Below are positions 24,804 through 36,832 of a stretch of 64,000 nucleotides of DNA, one piece after another. The position numbers and the translations under genes are program-made. This DNA comes from Apophysomyces variabilis (taxonomy: Eukaryota; Mucoromycota; Mucoromycetes; Mucorales; Mucoraceae). Position 1 is the first letter of the stretch. Each line of letters opens with the position of its first letter. The notes beneath the pieces are model-generated. The model saw nothing but the letters and a program-made list of their open reading frames with translations, was not told the origin of the DNA and did not search any database. The stretch is from positions 801,075 through 865,074 of the forward strand of contig MZZL01000406.1 of the NCBI GenBank assembly GCA_002749535.1. The letters run 5' to 3'.

Positions 24804-26746
24804 ATGGCCAGTAGACTTCAAAAGAAGAAAGCAGCAGCAGCAGCAGCAGCAGCAGTAGAGCCTATGCCAGAAGGACAAAAAGTTGTGATTCAACTCAAGT
24901 CAGCCGACGGTGATGTTACTGGCCCCCCGTTAAATGCTCCAGCAGATATCACACCAGAACAGTTAGAATTACTGTTGAATCAACTATTGGAGCAGGTAAT
25001 CCTGATCCGATCAGTACTGTCAATTGCTAACCTCCCATACAGTCTGAAGATCCTTTACCGTACTCGTTTTACGTTGGCGAAGAAGAGATCACGAAGAATC
25101 TATGGGTCGATCGCAAAGATAAATCAACAGAAGATACAATTACGATCGTCTACCAACCACAAGCTGTGTTCCGTGTAAGAGCTGTGTCACGCTGTACATC
25201 TACTCTCTCTGGTACGATAACCTTTTGCTACGCAGATCTGGTGTTAATGTTTGTGTAGGTCATACTGAGGCTGTGTTATCTGTGGCATTTAGTCCCAACG
25301 GAAATCAATTGGCGACCGGATCTGGTGAGTTGTAGAAAACCCGCTTAGATACGAAAATCTCATAGCATGATTAGGCGATGCAACCGTGCGGATATGGGAT
25401 CTTAACACGGAAACGCCTCATCACACGCTCAAAGGTAAAGGGATTGATTAAATATCATTTCTTATTCAACTTTTACAGGTCACACAAGCTGGGTTTTGTC
25501 CATCGCATGGTCGCCGGATGGAAAAACTCTCGCGTCTGGTAGCATGGATAACACTGTAAGATAATTTGGAATAAGACAATTGGGTTATAATAAGGCATAG
25601 GTGAGACTCTGGGACCCAAAAACTGGTAAAGCCATCGGAGATGCTTTAAGAGGTCATACAAAATGGATTACCAGCTTGTCATGGGAACCTTACCATTTGT
25701 GAGCATCGCAAAATCAGGCATTCCAAATGGTTGCACTTACACATTTGCCAGGAATTCGAAGGCCAATAGACTTGCAAGTTCATCCAAAGATCACACTGTG
25801 CGTATATGGGACACAACTCATCGAAGAGCCATCATGACTATATCCCAACATACTGCTGCTGTCACCTGCGTCAAGTGGGGTGGTGAAGGTTTGATCTATA
25901 CCGCATCACAGGATAAAACCATTAAAGTCTGGAATTCGAGTGTAAGTCTGTGTAAGAATTTTCGAGAATGGAAGATATTAATAGGATTATTAGGGTACAT
26001 TGGTGAAGACTCTTCAGGGGCATGGGCACTGGGTAAATTTAGCTAACAAGCTATTCGCGCGATTGAACTTTCCTACTAGGTTAATACCCTAGCGCTGAGT
26101 ACCGATTTTGTCCTTCGTACAGGACCCTATGACCACACCGGAAAAAAGCACGCAACAGAAGAAGAAGGTAATTGGTATTACTAGCTCTGTGACTTATTAT
26201 TCACAAGACCCTAGCCAAGGCAGCGGCTCTCGCTAGATACAAGGCCTTTAAGGGATCCCAGCCCGAACGCTTAGTCTCAGGATCCGATGACTTTACAATG
26301 TTGTTCTGGGAACCTGAGAAAAGTAAAAAGCCAATCACACGCATGACAGGCCATCAAAAGCTTGTTAATCATGTGAGCTTTTCGCCTGACGGGAGATTGA
26401 TTGCAAGTGCGTCTTTCGACACATCTGTCAAGTTATGGGACGGTTTGACTGGTAAATTCATTGGGAATCTTCGTGGCCATGTCGGATCAGTATATCAAGT
26501 TTGTTGGTCCAGCGATTCTCGCATGCTGATTAGCAGCAGCAAAGATAGCACCCTGAAAATATGGGATATCAAGAAAATGAAAATTAAGATGGATTTGCCA
26601 GGGCATTTGGATGAGGTTAGTGTAACAATGTGAGAAGAAAGGCGAATCTTAATTGCAAATAGGTTTTCGCCGTCGACTGGAGTCCTGGCGGAGATAAAGT
26701 GGCTAGCGGTGGCAAGGATAAGCAGTTGAAGATTTGGAGACATTAG
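24804..26746 (+). CDS. rsa4: Notchless / RSA4 ribosome-assembly WD40 protein
   Basis: Nucleolar and nuclear pre-60S assembly factor. The AAA+ protein Rea1/Midasin pulls on its N-terminal domain to remodel the particle. ATG at 24804 gives MASRLQKKK followed by eight Ala. The NLE domain follows (VVIQLKSADGDVTGPPLNAP, then LPYSFYVGEEEITKNL). WD40 repeats then begin with GHTEAVLSVAFSPNGNQLA. At least seven are visible, with WD-type ends such as VRIWD, VRLWD, IKVWN, LFWEP, VKLWD, LKIWD and LKIWRH before the TAG at 26746. The block with DFVLRTGPYDHTG is characteristic of Notchless. Six or more introns of about 50 nt. Length near 500 aa fits the family. Confidence 0.95.
24831..24855 (+). repeat. (GCA)8 repeat coding polyalanine
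   Basis: Perfect GCA triplet run inside the rsa4 first exon. It encodes Ala8 right after Lys-Lys-Lys. A pure triplet repeat is prone to length polymorphism. Confidence 0.9.
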
Positions 26747-27545
26747 AACATGTACAGATTATATCTCATGCATTACAACATTAGAAAAGAAGACATTTAC
26801 CCTGTGCTTAATGATCGTGAGAGAGAAAGATGGAGAGATGGAGAGATGAAGGGGGAGGAGGGGATGGAGTGCATTTCATTCGTAACGCCTGGGAAACAAG
26901 TGTGGCTGCTTGCATAGAGCGGGGGCTGATTAATCACTTCTATTTGGCTGATGAACACGGAGGTGAGAGCGGAGATCATCAGCCTTCTAGGTGTCAACAT
27001 TACGGCTACACAATGAATCGGCATTCCTTAGGAATGGAAGAATGAGTAGCTTTGCATAGCTCACACGCTGATAGTATTTCGCGCGATGCCGATCAGCATT
27101 GGTAACACGAATCTTGTCCCTTGTTATTTGGAAATTGACAAATAGGCCAAAATAAAGTAGGCAGCACAAGTACTTGGCACGGACCTATGGGTCTGAACGA
27201 GTTAAACCGTTCCATAAAAGTATAAAAGTGCGGTAGGCACGGTTATCCAAAGCTAGGTGGGAAATTTGAGCAACCTTGTGGGTCGGTGGACGGGTTGCTG
27301 ATACTTACCTTTCTAGGCAACTTCCATTTTGCATGTGCGTCGCGAGTCTGGATCAACGGCACATCGCCTCAAATTACTACGGATTCCCGCACCGCATATC
27401 TATTCCCTCATCTCTTTTTCATTATTCTGCCCCTGATTTTGTATTAAAAAGGAGCACTTTTCTTGACAAAATAAATATACCCCTCATGTGCGCTGGGGAT
27501 TTATCCTTCTTTTTATTAATCCTTGTTCTGTACTCTAATATCATC
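26747..27545. promoter_or_regulatory. intergenic region with TATA box for the methyltransferase
   Basis: 799 bp between rsa4 and the methyltransferase ATG. A good TATAAAAG lies at about 27222-27229. If used, transcription would begin near 27255 with a leader of about 290 nt that may be spliced. Purine-rich (GAGA) DNA lies at 26820-26865. Confidence 0.45.
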
Positions 27546-29097
27546 ATGACGCTTTGCAACCATTCTACCGTACACCTTCCTTCCCAGCGTGATTCACCGT
27601 CATTTATCAAAAAATGGATGAGGAAAAGACCTGTTGCAGGGGATTTGCATCCATGGTTGCTATCAGAGATCGAACCGACACCATGGGTACCATCTTGTCC
27701 TAATCGGGTTCGGCATTCACCTTCCTTGTCTACCCTCCGCTGTCCATCTTTAAACAAGTCACAACAAGGACAGATCCCGGCATTACCATCTCCATTAAGC
27801 TCATCCATCAATACCGTATCTAGCATTTCGTCGGGTATTACCCTGCCATCCTCACCCGCTCTATCAACAAAATCCCAAAGCAGACGACCCTCTAGTAACG
27901 ATAGTGTAAACAAATTTGTCACGGATCCGCGCATGCACGGATCATCATCGATTCCTTCATCACCAGCCCGGCCAAAGCTCTCTCCGGCAAGCACATCCTC
28001 TTCGCTATCGTCTACCGCTGATCCCGCCCGCGCATTGATGTTCCTTCCCTCTGACGATGCCAACAACGCCATTAAATCGCAAATCGAGGCACAGCCGCAG
28101 CCGACGCTTTACAAAAGCCAAAAGTACGATGCACAAGAATGGCCTTGCGTACTTGCGCAGGACCATAATGAGCAAGACCGCACCGTAGCACAGCATTACA
28201 TTTTACGTACAGCGTTTAAGGGTGATTTTTCAGCACCAGTACGTCAGGCCTTGGACAAAGGATCTGTAGTCCTGGATGTCGGGTGTGGACCAGGAACATG
28301 GACTATGGAGATGAGCACGGAATTTCCAAATTCCACCTTTATTGGCATTGACTGCCAAAGCGTCTTTCCTCGAGATATCAAACCTAAGAACTGCCTTTTC
28401 CGGACATGCGATGTTACACAGCTTCCTTTGCCATTTCCAGACAATAGTGTGGATTTCATTTTCCAAAGAGACCTGAACTGGCATCTGTTAGCGTACATGT
28501 GGAGCCCTTTGGTTAAAGAATACCTACGTATTCTGAAACCTGGTGGTTGGCTAGAACTGATGGAACCAGTAAGTGAATTCTTGCTGTACACAGCCGTCAA
28601 TTTACATTTTCTCCTTTTTCTTCAGGATATCGAAACTCAGAGTAGTCAAAAACTAGAGTGTTCTATGAATGACAAATGTGAGTTGGGTGTAACCTGCATT
28701 AGTGAGAATTATACTAATCACATTTCTCTCCTTTTCGTACATAGTGTTATATGGATTGACACTGCGCCAACAAGATCCCTATGTTGCCCGCCGTTTGTCT
28801 TCTATTCTCGCGATCAACGGATTTAGGCGTGTTGAAAGTCGTTTCCACTCTCTTCCACTCGGATGGGGTTCAAGTCATGCATCTGCAGGAAATACAGCCA
28901 AATGTTCGGCTTTTGCCGCTGGTGTTGCCAGCCAACACATGTTTTTGCTTAGGTCACTCCAAGCCTGGCTATCCAGTGTAGCCGGTATGAACACCGAGAA
29001 GTACAATACCTACATCGCCAACTTGCCACAGGAATGGAAAGAAGCTCAGACCTACATCAATTGGCATTGTGCAACCGCACAAAAACCACACAAATAG
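27546..29097 (+). CDS. class I SAM-dependent methyltransferase (LaeA/UMTA-like)
   Basis: Seven-beta-strand methyltransferase. ATG at 27546. The first ~170 residues are Ser/Pro-rich and disordered. The SAM-binding site is VVLDVGCGPGTWTMEMSTEFP (motif I, 28269-28330). Acidic loop IGIDCQSVFP, motif II/III LPFPDNSVDFIFQRDL and the post-III LKPGGWLELMEP are all present. Introns of about 60 nt follow LMEP and MNDK. The last exon (VARRLSSILAINGFRRVES through WKEAQTYINWH) ends with TAG at 29097. Architecture matches the many fungal UMTA/LaeA-like proteins, whose substrates are mostly unknown. No secondary-metabolite cluster is adjacent, so a LaeA-like regulatory role is not supported by context. Confidence 0.88.
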
Positions 29098-29853
29098 GTC
29101 ATATGCTTAAAGAAGAAAAAAGTAGTGTAATATTATTCAGTCCCTTCCTTTCTTTTCTTGTTGTTGTACAGTCAAAACATCCATCTATTTACGTCAATGT
29201 TCCTTTGAGTAGTTTGTCGAGCGAACTCTAAACGGACATAAGCATTGTATTTTCCAATATACCACTATTTTATTTGCCTTCGCTTTTCTTTAACACAGAA
29301 AGTTTTCATGCTGAGATCTAAACATTATATGCTCTGCAACCGGCTCGTCATTTTTCTCTTTTATTCTCCTTATTCTGCGTGAGAAATATTATATCTCCCT
29401 ATTGACAACATAACTGGGATCTGCAGTAACTTTAAGTAAAGTTGCACAATACTAGAATCTTCGTATTCTTCTTATCTCTCTCTCCGTGCAGTTAATGCAT
29501 AATTCCTAACAGAAACTCTCTCATGAAATGTGCTCATGATAACGGTCACACAGCAACAGAAAACTCCTTTTATGGAAATTTCCTTTGCCAAGGACTTCAT
29601 GTGCGCGCTGATCCGGAAAAGGCATGAAACACAACACTTCTTGATCGCATTTCATGCGCGCTCTTTCGGCTACTGTATCAAGACACAGTAAGACATCCAA
29701 ACGATGCGTTATCATATCAGGTGTGTTTGATGTACGAGCGCGCATTGTCGGACGAATCACCTATGGACCGCAGCGGACAAAGAAATCTATATAAGGAGGA
29801 ATGGCATCCGTTACGGATCAACGCTTGACTTTTTTTTTCAAACAAAGACTGCA
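29098..29853. promoter_or_regulatory. intergenic region with TATA box for the PB1 gene
   Basis: 756 bp. TATATAAGG at about 29788-29796 sits some 60 bp before the ATG at 29854, the usual distance for a fungal TATA promoter with a short leader. The rest is T-rich; no gene recognised. Confidence 0.6.
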
Positions 29854-30936
29854 ATGTCAGTAACATTGAAAGTAACCATAGGCAATAATACACGTCGTCT
29901 GGAGCTACCGCGAGAGAGCACTTGGGACGAATTGTCCGCACGTCTAAGATCCTTATTTTCTCTCGAAAGCACTTCTCCCCTTGTGCTATACTACTATGAC
30001 AACGACCGAGATTTACTTACTATTTCCAGCAACGCTGAACTATCGCAACTGATCGCTGATACTACGACAGAACAACTGCATTTGTATGACATCGCTGGAC
30101 GACAAAGATCATTTGCAGCAAGATTTGAGCAGTTCGGGCAACTGATCGACAAGCATCAGGGGCTTATGGACGATCCAGCGGTGTTTCGTACCATGAACGA
30201 CTTGGCAACAACTCTAATAACCAACGAGAGAGAAATTGATCTCGACGCCATTGAGAACTGGCTAGATACTCTTCCACGATTGTGCAAAGATCCAATTTAT
30301 CCACCTTATCGTCGTCATCGCCATTGCCATCGTCGTCATGGTACCAAAGAAGGATATATTCCTCGCTTCCCATTAGGTGACACAGGCTATTCTCCTTCTG
30401 GTGATGTTGAAGCTGCCGCAATGGAAGATCAGCAGGGCCCATCGATTCCAACAGAGAAGGCACCAATGGATACGGACGTAGCCGAAACATCGACAGATCC
30501 TACCAACGTAGCACACTCGCAACAACATCCTCACGAGAAATTAAAAAAATTCCATCATGGTCGCCACCGTTTCCCTGGACACTGTCCACGAGATTTTGAT
30601 CTATGCCGTCCACCCTTTCTACGTGATTGTCATCGTTTACTGAAGCGACGCTGTGGCCATGGTAATCACAAAAAGAGGTTAGGATTCCATCACCGCAAGT
30701 GGGCAAAGCGCGGTTTCCCTTTCGAGGATGGCTATTCCAGTAGCAGCAGCAGCAGTAGCGACAGTAGTGGCAGCAGCAGTGACAGCGACAGCGATGAAAG
30801 TCAGAACAAGGATAAGACAAGGCGTGAGAAACATTCTCGATTTCGACATCACGGACACTACCCTCATGAGAAGCCACCCTGCTTCCGTAAGCGAAGCCGT
30901 TGTTGCAGACCCCGTCATCGCCTCCGCTGCCATTGA
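29854..30936 (+). CDS. PB1-domain protein with His/Arg-rich and Ser-rich tail
   Basis: Intronless 360-residue protein. Residues about 3-80 form a PB1 fold: VTLKVTIGNNTRRLELP with an early basic pair (type II-like), then DELSARLRSLF, YYYDNDRDLLTISSNAEL (OPCA-like acidic loop) and LHLYDI. PB1 domains make head-to-tail pairs in autophagy receptors, polarity and signalling adaptors. A helical segment (about 85-150) leads into a region rich in His, Arg and Cys (for example RRHRHCHRRH, then CPRDFDLCRPPFLRDCHR). A Ser/Asp block at about 295-310 and a His/Arg/Cys-rich C-terminus follow. There is no ZZ, UBA or LIR that I can identify, so it is not a clear p62/NBR1. The basic Cys/His-rich parts might bind metal or nucleic acid (inference). 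Strong TATA box upstream, T-tracts and AATAAATA downstream. Confidence 0.8.
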   Translation: MSVTLKVTIGNNTRRLELPRESTWDELSARLRSLFSLESTSPLVLYYYDNDRDLLTISSNAELSQLIADTTTEQLHLYDIAGRQRSFAARFEQFGQLIDKHQGLMDDPAVFRTMNDLATTLITNEREIDLDAIENWLDTLPRLCKDPIYPPYRRHRHCHRRHGTKEGYIPRFPLGDTGYSPSGDVEAAAMEDQQGPSIPTEKAPMDTDVAETSTDPTNVAHSQQHPHEKLKKFHHGRHRFPGHCPRDFDLCRPPFLRDCHRLLKRRCGHGNHKKRLGFHHRKWAKRGFPFEDGYSSSSSSSSDSSGSSSDSDSDESQNKDKTRREKHSRFRHHGHYPHEKPPCFRKRSRCCRPRHRLRCH

Positions 30937-31004
30937 TCATTATCAGGTGGCCGCTTCAGCCAAAGCACCGTGGATTAGCCGACAATCCAAAAAAAGATAC
31001 TTAG

Positions 31005-31070
31005 GTTATCTTTTTTTTTTCTTTTTTTTTCTTTGTTTGTGTCTACGACTGTATCAATGTATAAATAAAT
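31005..31070 (+). terminator. 3' end region with T-tracts and AATAAATA
   Basis: Two T9-T10 tracts followed by ATAAATAAATA at about 31060, 70-130 nt after the PB1-gene stop. Likely polyadenylation region. Confidence 0.4.
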
Positions 31071-31089
31071 ATGCGTTGTATAAGCACTT

Positions 31090-32245
31090 GTAGTATTCAT
31101 ATTCATAAGTTAGCAATCTGTGCGTGTAACACGAATGCAGGCAGCATGGGAAATTCTGGATCGTGCCAGTTGCTTGTTGTATCGTACAATGTGCTATTCC
31201 TCATTCTAATCTTACCGGTGCCACGGGCGACCTCTAAGTGTTAACAATCAATAACTATGACACATAGTTTTCTGTTGTTATTGCTATTTGTTGCTTTGGC
31301 ACTTGATCGATCAAGCATATGTTTGCTGACCTTTACGCACCTTACTACAATATCATCCAACTGTTGAATCATCTCGCTTTTTTACTATCCATATTCCCCC
31401 CAGCCGCGTATTTCCCTTCCTCCTCTCATTGACTTAGCAGATATATAATTCATAAAGTAAAAATTGGGTTACTAACATCGGTTTTCTTTTCGTCGTCATG
31501 GCTTTAAGAATTATACATCATATATGTAGCATTTAAAAGCTTAACATTGATAACGATGCCAACAGACGGGATGCTGGGGAGCCAACAATGCTGCCTTTTA
31601 TAGTATCCACAACGCTTCGATTCCTCGATCTAGCGCATTGACTCTTCCTCTTGGCCTATGCTTTGTTGCTAACTTGAACAAAGGCTTAACAAATTATCGG
31701 CTTTGATAATCGTTGCGATACCTTGTTTGACTTGATCTTGATATCGTTTGTTTGTTCGTCTCTAAACTAGTAAAGAATTAGCAACGCCTTGGTACAATTA
31801 CTAAAATTGGCCTAACCATTCTTTTACGCGCTTAAGGTCGTTCTCAAAGATCAGCAGAAGTTACAAGAAAGTTAATTGGCTGTGTCCTACTGGCCGCTAT
31901 CACTGCATACAATAGCGACGCATGTGCGAAATCGTACTTTGCATAAGGGGAACTTCAGGAACGGATCATGAATACCAATATTATTTGCAGTTTTGATAGG
32001 GCTGTTCAAACAGACAGAATGATATGTCCCTTGGGATCAAATAGTTCTGTCGGCTAAAACGGATGAAAATACTTCAAACTGCCAAACCACCAATTAAGGA
32101 ACTCCATAAGGCCCGATTCAATGCTGATTGGTCTTCTGTTCAGGTCGGTGAAAAAGTGACAGTCAATTTGATCGGTGACAAACCAAAGAAACCGTGACTC
32201 ATATCGTGCCATCTCGGCATAGACCTTGTTTTCCCTTTCTTACAC
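31090..32245. other. intergenic region
   Basis: About 1.15 kb between the PB1 gene and thr1. No gene recognised; holds the thr1 promoter. No TATA box is evident close to the ATG. Confidence 0.5.
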
Positions 32246-33435
32246 ATGACAGCAGCGCTGAATTCACCACGGCGCTTTCGCATTCGTGCGCCCTGCTCAA
32301 CGGCTAACATTGGTCCTGGTTTCGATGTACTCGGCATCTCTCTCTCTCTCTACCTGACGTTGGATGTCGAGATCGGCAAAGGCACACAGCCATTCGAGAT
32401 GACCTACTCGGGCGAAGGCGCCAAGGATGTTCCACTTACTCCAGAGCATAACTTGATTACCAAGACCGCTCTCTACGTGCTTTCGGCCAACGGGATCTCT
32501 CAGCTTCCTCAACCCCTCAAGATACATTGCGACAACCCTATCCCACTTGGTCGTGGTCTTGGTTCTTCTGGCGCTGCTGTCGTTGCTGGTGTTCTCCTCG
32601 GAAACGCATTGGGTCAATTGAACATGGATAAAGACCGGTTACTGGACTACTGTCTGATGATCGAGCGCCATCCGGATAACGTAGCGGCTGCTTTGATGGG
32701 TGGTTTCGTCGCCTCCTACTTGCGTGAGCTTGATCCCAAGGATTGGGAAGGTGTCCCAGCGTCCGAATCTCTGCTTGAAATTGCATTGTCGCAAAATGTA
32801 CCACCGCCGCCACGCGGCATTGGTCACTTTGTACGACTTGGGTGGGCCAAAGAAATCAAGGCGATTGCTATTATCCCGCAGTTTGAAGTGGCCACAGCAA
32901 AAGCTCGCGCAGTATTGCCATCTCATTACGAGCGGGCAGATATGGTATGGCTTTTCCTCTACTTACTTTAAGAAATACGTCTTATACTAAAAAACGGAAC
33001 AAATCAAAGATTTTCAACTTCCAACGATTGGCTGTGTTGACCACTGCTTTGGGCCAGTCGCCGCCAGATGCTGATCTCATCTTTAACGCAATGCAAGATA
33101 AAGTCCATCAACCTTATCGCAAGGTCTTGGTAATGTGTTATTTTCTCTTGCATTTAATTCTATTTTCAGCTCATGTTATTAATGAATATATCTTTTTTTT
33201 GTAACAGATCCCCGGTCTTCCAGAAGTCTTGTCAACAATCACTCCGAAGACACACGATGGTCTGCTGGGCATTTGCTTGTCAGGAGCCGGCCCGACCATT
33301 TTGGCTTTGGCCACGCACAATTTTGAAGCGATTGCCACTGCAGCTGAAGCAGTATTCAAGAAACATGGCATTGAATGCATACACAAAGTTTTAGAAGTTG
33401 TAGACGATGGTGCTACGCATGTAGACTTGGAATAG
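32246..33435 (+). CDS. thr1: homoserine kinase
   Basis: GHMP-family kinase that phosphorylates L-homoserine with ATP in cytosolic threonine biosynthesis. ATG at 32246. The substrate-side motif is APCSTANIGPGFDVLG. The ATP-binding GHMP motif is PIPLGRGLGSSGAAVVAG, followed by ERHPDNVAAALMGGF. Exon 1 ends with ERADM at a GTATGG donor. Exon 2 continues IFNFQRLAVLTTALGQ to KVHQPYRKVL. Exon 3 starts IPGLPEVLSTITP and has the C-terminal GHMP motif GICLSGAGPTILALA, ending at TAG 33435. Length about 360 aa, as in yeast Thr1. AATAAA at 33454-33459. Confidence 0.96.
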
Positions 33436-33623
33436 AACAAAAAAAACATAACCAATAAAAGACCCAAAAATGGAAAAAAGAAAAAAGCCATCTTTTGTGT
33501 TACATGTCGTATCGGGTACACGGTCGTAACTTTTTTGTGAAATCAGAAAAAAGCACGACTATTCAGTCGATACGCCAAGAGTCGTGCATATCTTCTTTCT
33601 TCTTTTTTTTTTTGTTTCATACT

Positions 33624-34884
33624 ATGTACCTGTTACGAGCAAATCTATTGGCCTGTTTCTTTATCACAACCGCCTTAGGACTTAAATATGGTGAACGATG
33701 CCAGCCAGGGGGTTATTATACGACGTAAGACACATTGGAAAAACCTATTACGCCCTATGTCATTAACATGCATCTGGGAAGAAAAGAATTACCTGGCAAT
33801 ATATGGATGCATGCAATAGCATCTATTTGTACTGCAGCTACAGCACTAGTACATGTCAATACAAGGAATGTGCAAACAGCGACTATATAGCAAAGTAAAG
33901 TATATTCAACCATAGTCATTGGATCCTTTCAAAAGCTCACTCGGGATGGAATAGCTGGGATACCAAACTCCATCCATTTCCTGCACGATGCAATTCAACC
34001 ACATTTTGTCCAGATAATGGTTCGAAATGTACACCTTTAGTTGGTGTGGGTGGCCACTGTGACATTGTAAGTTCTCAACAACGGACCATCGCGTCTTGAT
34101 TGATTTGTATCTTTCTAAGGAACGAGACGATGAATGTGTTGGCGGGAAAACTGCCATATGTCTGAATTCAACCTGTTTTATCAAAGGTGCACCATTAGGT
34201 GGCATTTGCGGTGACGATAGGTATTTAAAAAAAAGCCTCTCTTGCTTGTCATATCTTATTTTTGGCTAAGCCCGTGATGTATGTATACGTAGCACGGACT
34301 ATGAATCGTATGACGCCGATGGTAACATTGTAGCCCAAACTATCATCCGTGACAACTGCACGGTTGGAACCTATTGTGGGCCTAGTTGGAAGTGTATCTC
34401 ATCCAAACCGAATGGGGCGTACTGTCAGCAGGACAGGGAGTGTTTGTCACAAACTTGCAGCAACAATGACGTCTGTATTCAGGGTCCGGATGTGTTCCAT
34501 TCAATTCCGGTATGGCTTTGGGCTGTGGTGGGTGTCTCTGTGCTTGTATTTGTGGCATTGGTTCTTCTTTTGCTTGGGCTCCTACAGCATTACCAGAGCA
34601 AGAAGGAGCGTGCCAAAGTCGCCCAGTTCTTCGAAGACAACGAGGAATTCGGAAAGTACGCAGTAGCAGAGCCTGCCAATCACTTTTACAGTCTCACCAA
34701 CCCAACTTCCACCACCTTCCATGGATCGGATGGCCCCAGCAGTGTAGTTTATCTGACGACACCGGATTACAAGGAATCGTCCGCCTTGGCCAACTCACGA
34801 CCTCCCAGTTGGCGTAACTCCTCTCAGTCTAAGTTGAAGGACTTTACCCTATCCGATAGGTCGCTGGCAAATATCCGAGAATAA
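33624..34884 (+). CDS. Cys-rich type I membrane protein (receptor-like), unknown function
   Basis: Not assigned to a family. ATG at 33624 gives a signal peptide (MYLLRANLLACFFITTALG). Four or five exons then encode an ectodomain of about 230 residues with some 20 Cys, in spaced pairs such as TFCPDNGSKCTPL, GGHCDI, AICLNSTCFI, GGICGDD, NCTVGTYCGPSWKCIS, AYCQQDRECLSQTCS. N-glycosylation sequons (NST) are visible. A single TM helix (VWLWAVVGVSVLVFVALVLLLLG, about 34507-34575) is followed by a basic stop-transfer QHYQSKKER and a cytosolic tail of about 90 residues rich in Ser/Tyr. The tail ends LSDRSLANIRE. Mid exons were joined by eye. Could be a cell-wall sensor or adhesin-like protein; function is inference. 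AATAAA overlaps the stop codon. Confidence 0.75.
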
Positions 34885-36832
34885 AAGAGCAGCTACACAT
34901 CCTTTCAACGTATCCGACATTATTAGAATAACCAAGCTATATCCAATTCTTTTGTTATTTAGCTTGTTGGGTGCACTTCGTGCTTAATTAGTTACTATGT
35001 TGGCCATTCGGCCATTAGCTGTTGTTACTTACGCCCGTTGTCATGCCAAGGATGAATAAAAAGTATAGCCGACGGCCACGCGACTGGATTACAAGGGCAA
35101 ACGTTATTTGGGCCTCTGCTCTCCGTTTGATTCCTGTACGACATTGGCTATTTTTGGTTCGCACATATACTTTTTCCAGACGACTGTTTTCTCAAGAATG
35201 CATATACGGTTAGCGGTTTTGGTTTGGCGAGTTCATAGGCCGCCGAGAACAGGTTCCGTCAAAATTAACCAAACTGCTGGTCTCTTCTAACAACAAGTAC
35301 AAGAAAAAGGACCAGGAAAGTTTTGAATTCATGCAAGAGCGTTCAAAATAGATCTTCCCGTCTCAGCATTGACCCTTTAAATAAAAGATTCCCCATGTGA
35401 ATCGGTTTTAATTATTTGATCCACGCAAGGAAATCGTAATAAGAGGAACTAACACTTGGTGCCCGGCCAGCTTATAGCTCTATTTTGCTTCATTTCCTTG
35501 TTTCTCCACAATTTTACCTTCTCCTACAGAGGCTTTGATCGGACATTACACCCGTTTTTAGCTTCAGGATTAAAAAGGATGTTGGTATATATCGGTTTAA
35601 TCGTGGAATTACATCTTACAACAATTTATATAACGCATTTCCAAGCTGTCCGCAAGCGTGCAGTTTCTACCGGATATTATCCAAAAACGGATCTCGTATC
35701 CAACTGGCCGCAGTTACTTCCTGCTTGCGAAGGTATCTGCAATCTAAAGACTTGCGCCTTTTCCCACAGTAGAAGGCCGTATTAAGCATTCGTACAAACT
35801 TTAGCTACAATTCATGTTAAACGCCTTATGCTGGAGCGTACGCACGTGCCATTACGCTTGATGATGAGTTTGTTCTTGTATGTAATTCTACGCTCTTTGG
35901 TTTGGACAAGGTAAACTAGAAATTACGTCGAAAAGAACATGATTTGTCTAATGACATGCAAATCAATGATCTATCTTAAAGCGGGTATTGCTTTCCAAAA
36001 GAAACAATTAGCCACAGCCGTAGCATGCTAATGTTACTTGTATACGGCTATGGACTTCATCTTCTTAAATTGTGCAACCAATCTTTCTGGAGCCTTCATA
36101 ATGGTCTGCATTCAACCTGTGCTCTTTTTGATAGCATGTTTTCCTCGTACATCAAATTCTAGAAGTGTCTCTTGTTTTTCAGGAAAGTATATCTACACCC
36201 GTAGGAATCATTTATGGCTCACGCTCAATGAAAAACTTAAATATCGTATTCGTATAACGCCGTCGCATAAAAAGTGCCAAAGCCAGCCCGATCCGAGAAA
36301 GAAGAAGTGCGGGCCATTCTCAATCTGTAAGCAAAAGAGATATAATGCACGAGATAGATAAATAAGAGCTTATTGAAACGGTCACTACATGATAATGAAT
36401 AATCCTCCTATCTGTAAGGTTGATGGTATCTCTAAACACATTGATATCGTTGAGATTCAATGTGATGGGAACGACACTCAGCGAGTCTTATTATTGAGTG
36501 TTATCACCGTTATGTATTATATAATGAATGAGCTGTTTAGCATCCCATGCCACCCATCAGTCATTGTCAATGCAAACTGAATAACAAAACAAACAAGGTC
36601 TGATCTTATATACCACTTGCTGTAATCTTAAACTTTGATTCCAGTATAAATAGAGCTATGGGAATACCATGGGCTCAGAAATTTCCTAATAGCGTCATCA
36701 GTGGCAAAAACTTTTAAAGTCCGATTGTAATGGTGCAATCCAAGTCTTTGTCGTCCACCGTTTTTACCTTGTGTACTTTCTTTTTTTTCTTTGCTGGCAC
36801 AGAAACGAAAACCGGAATCAGGGGAAGGAAAC
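34885..36832. promoter_or_regulatory. gene-poor region ending in the spf30 promoter
   Basis: 1.95 kb. TATAAATA at about 36645-36652 is a likely TATA box for spf30, and a T9 tract with a CAG acceptor-like site (36781-36802) suggests a 5'-UTR intron. Several open segments (for example 36180-36361) sit after acceptor-like sites but have no homology I recognise. Confidence 0.45.

Noticed and set aside
27276..27545. N-terminal extension of the methyltransferase before 27546
   Set aside because: No ATG begins it; the first in-frame ATG that leads into the Ser/Pro-rich region is at 27546.
30500..30940. 146-codon minus frame opposite the PB1 gene
   Set aside because: Antisense shadow of the His/Ser-rich exon; composition (Cys/Tyr repeats) follows from the sense codons.
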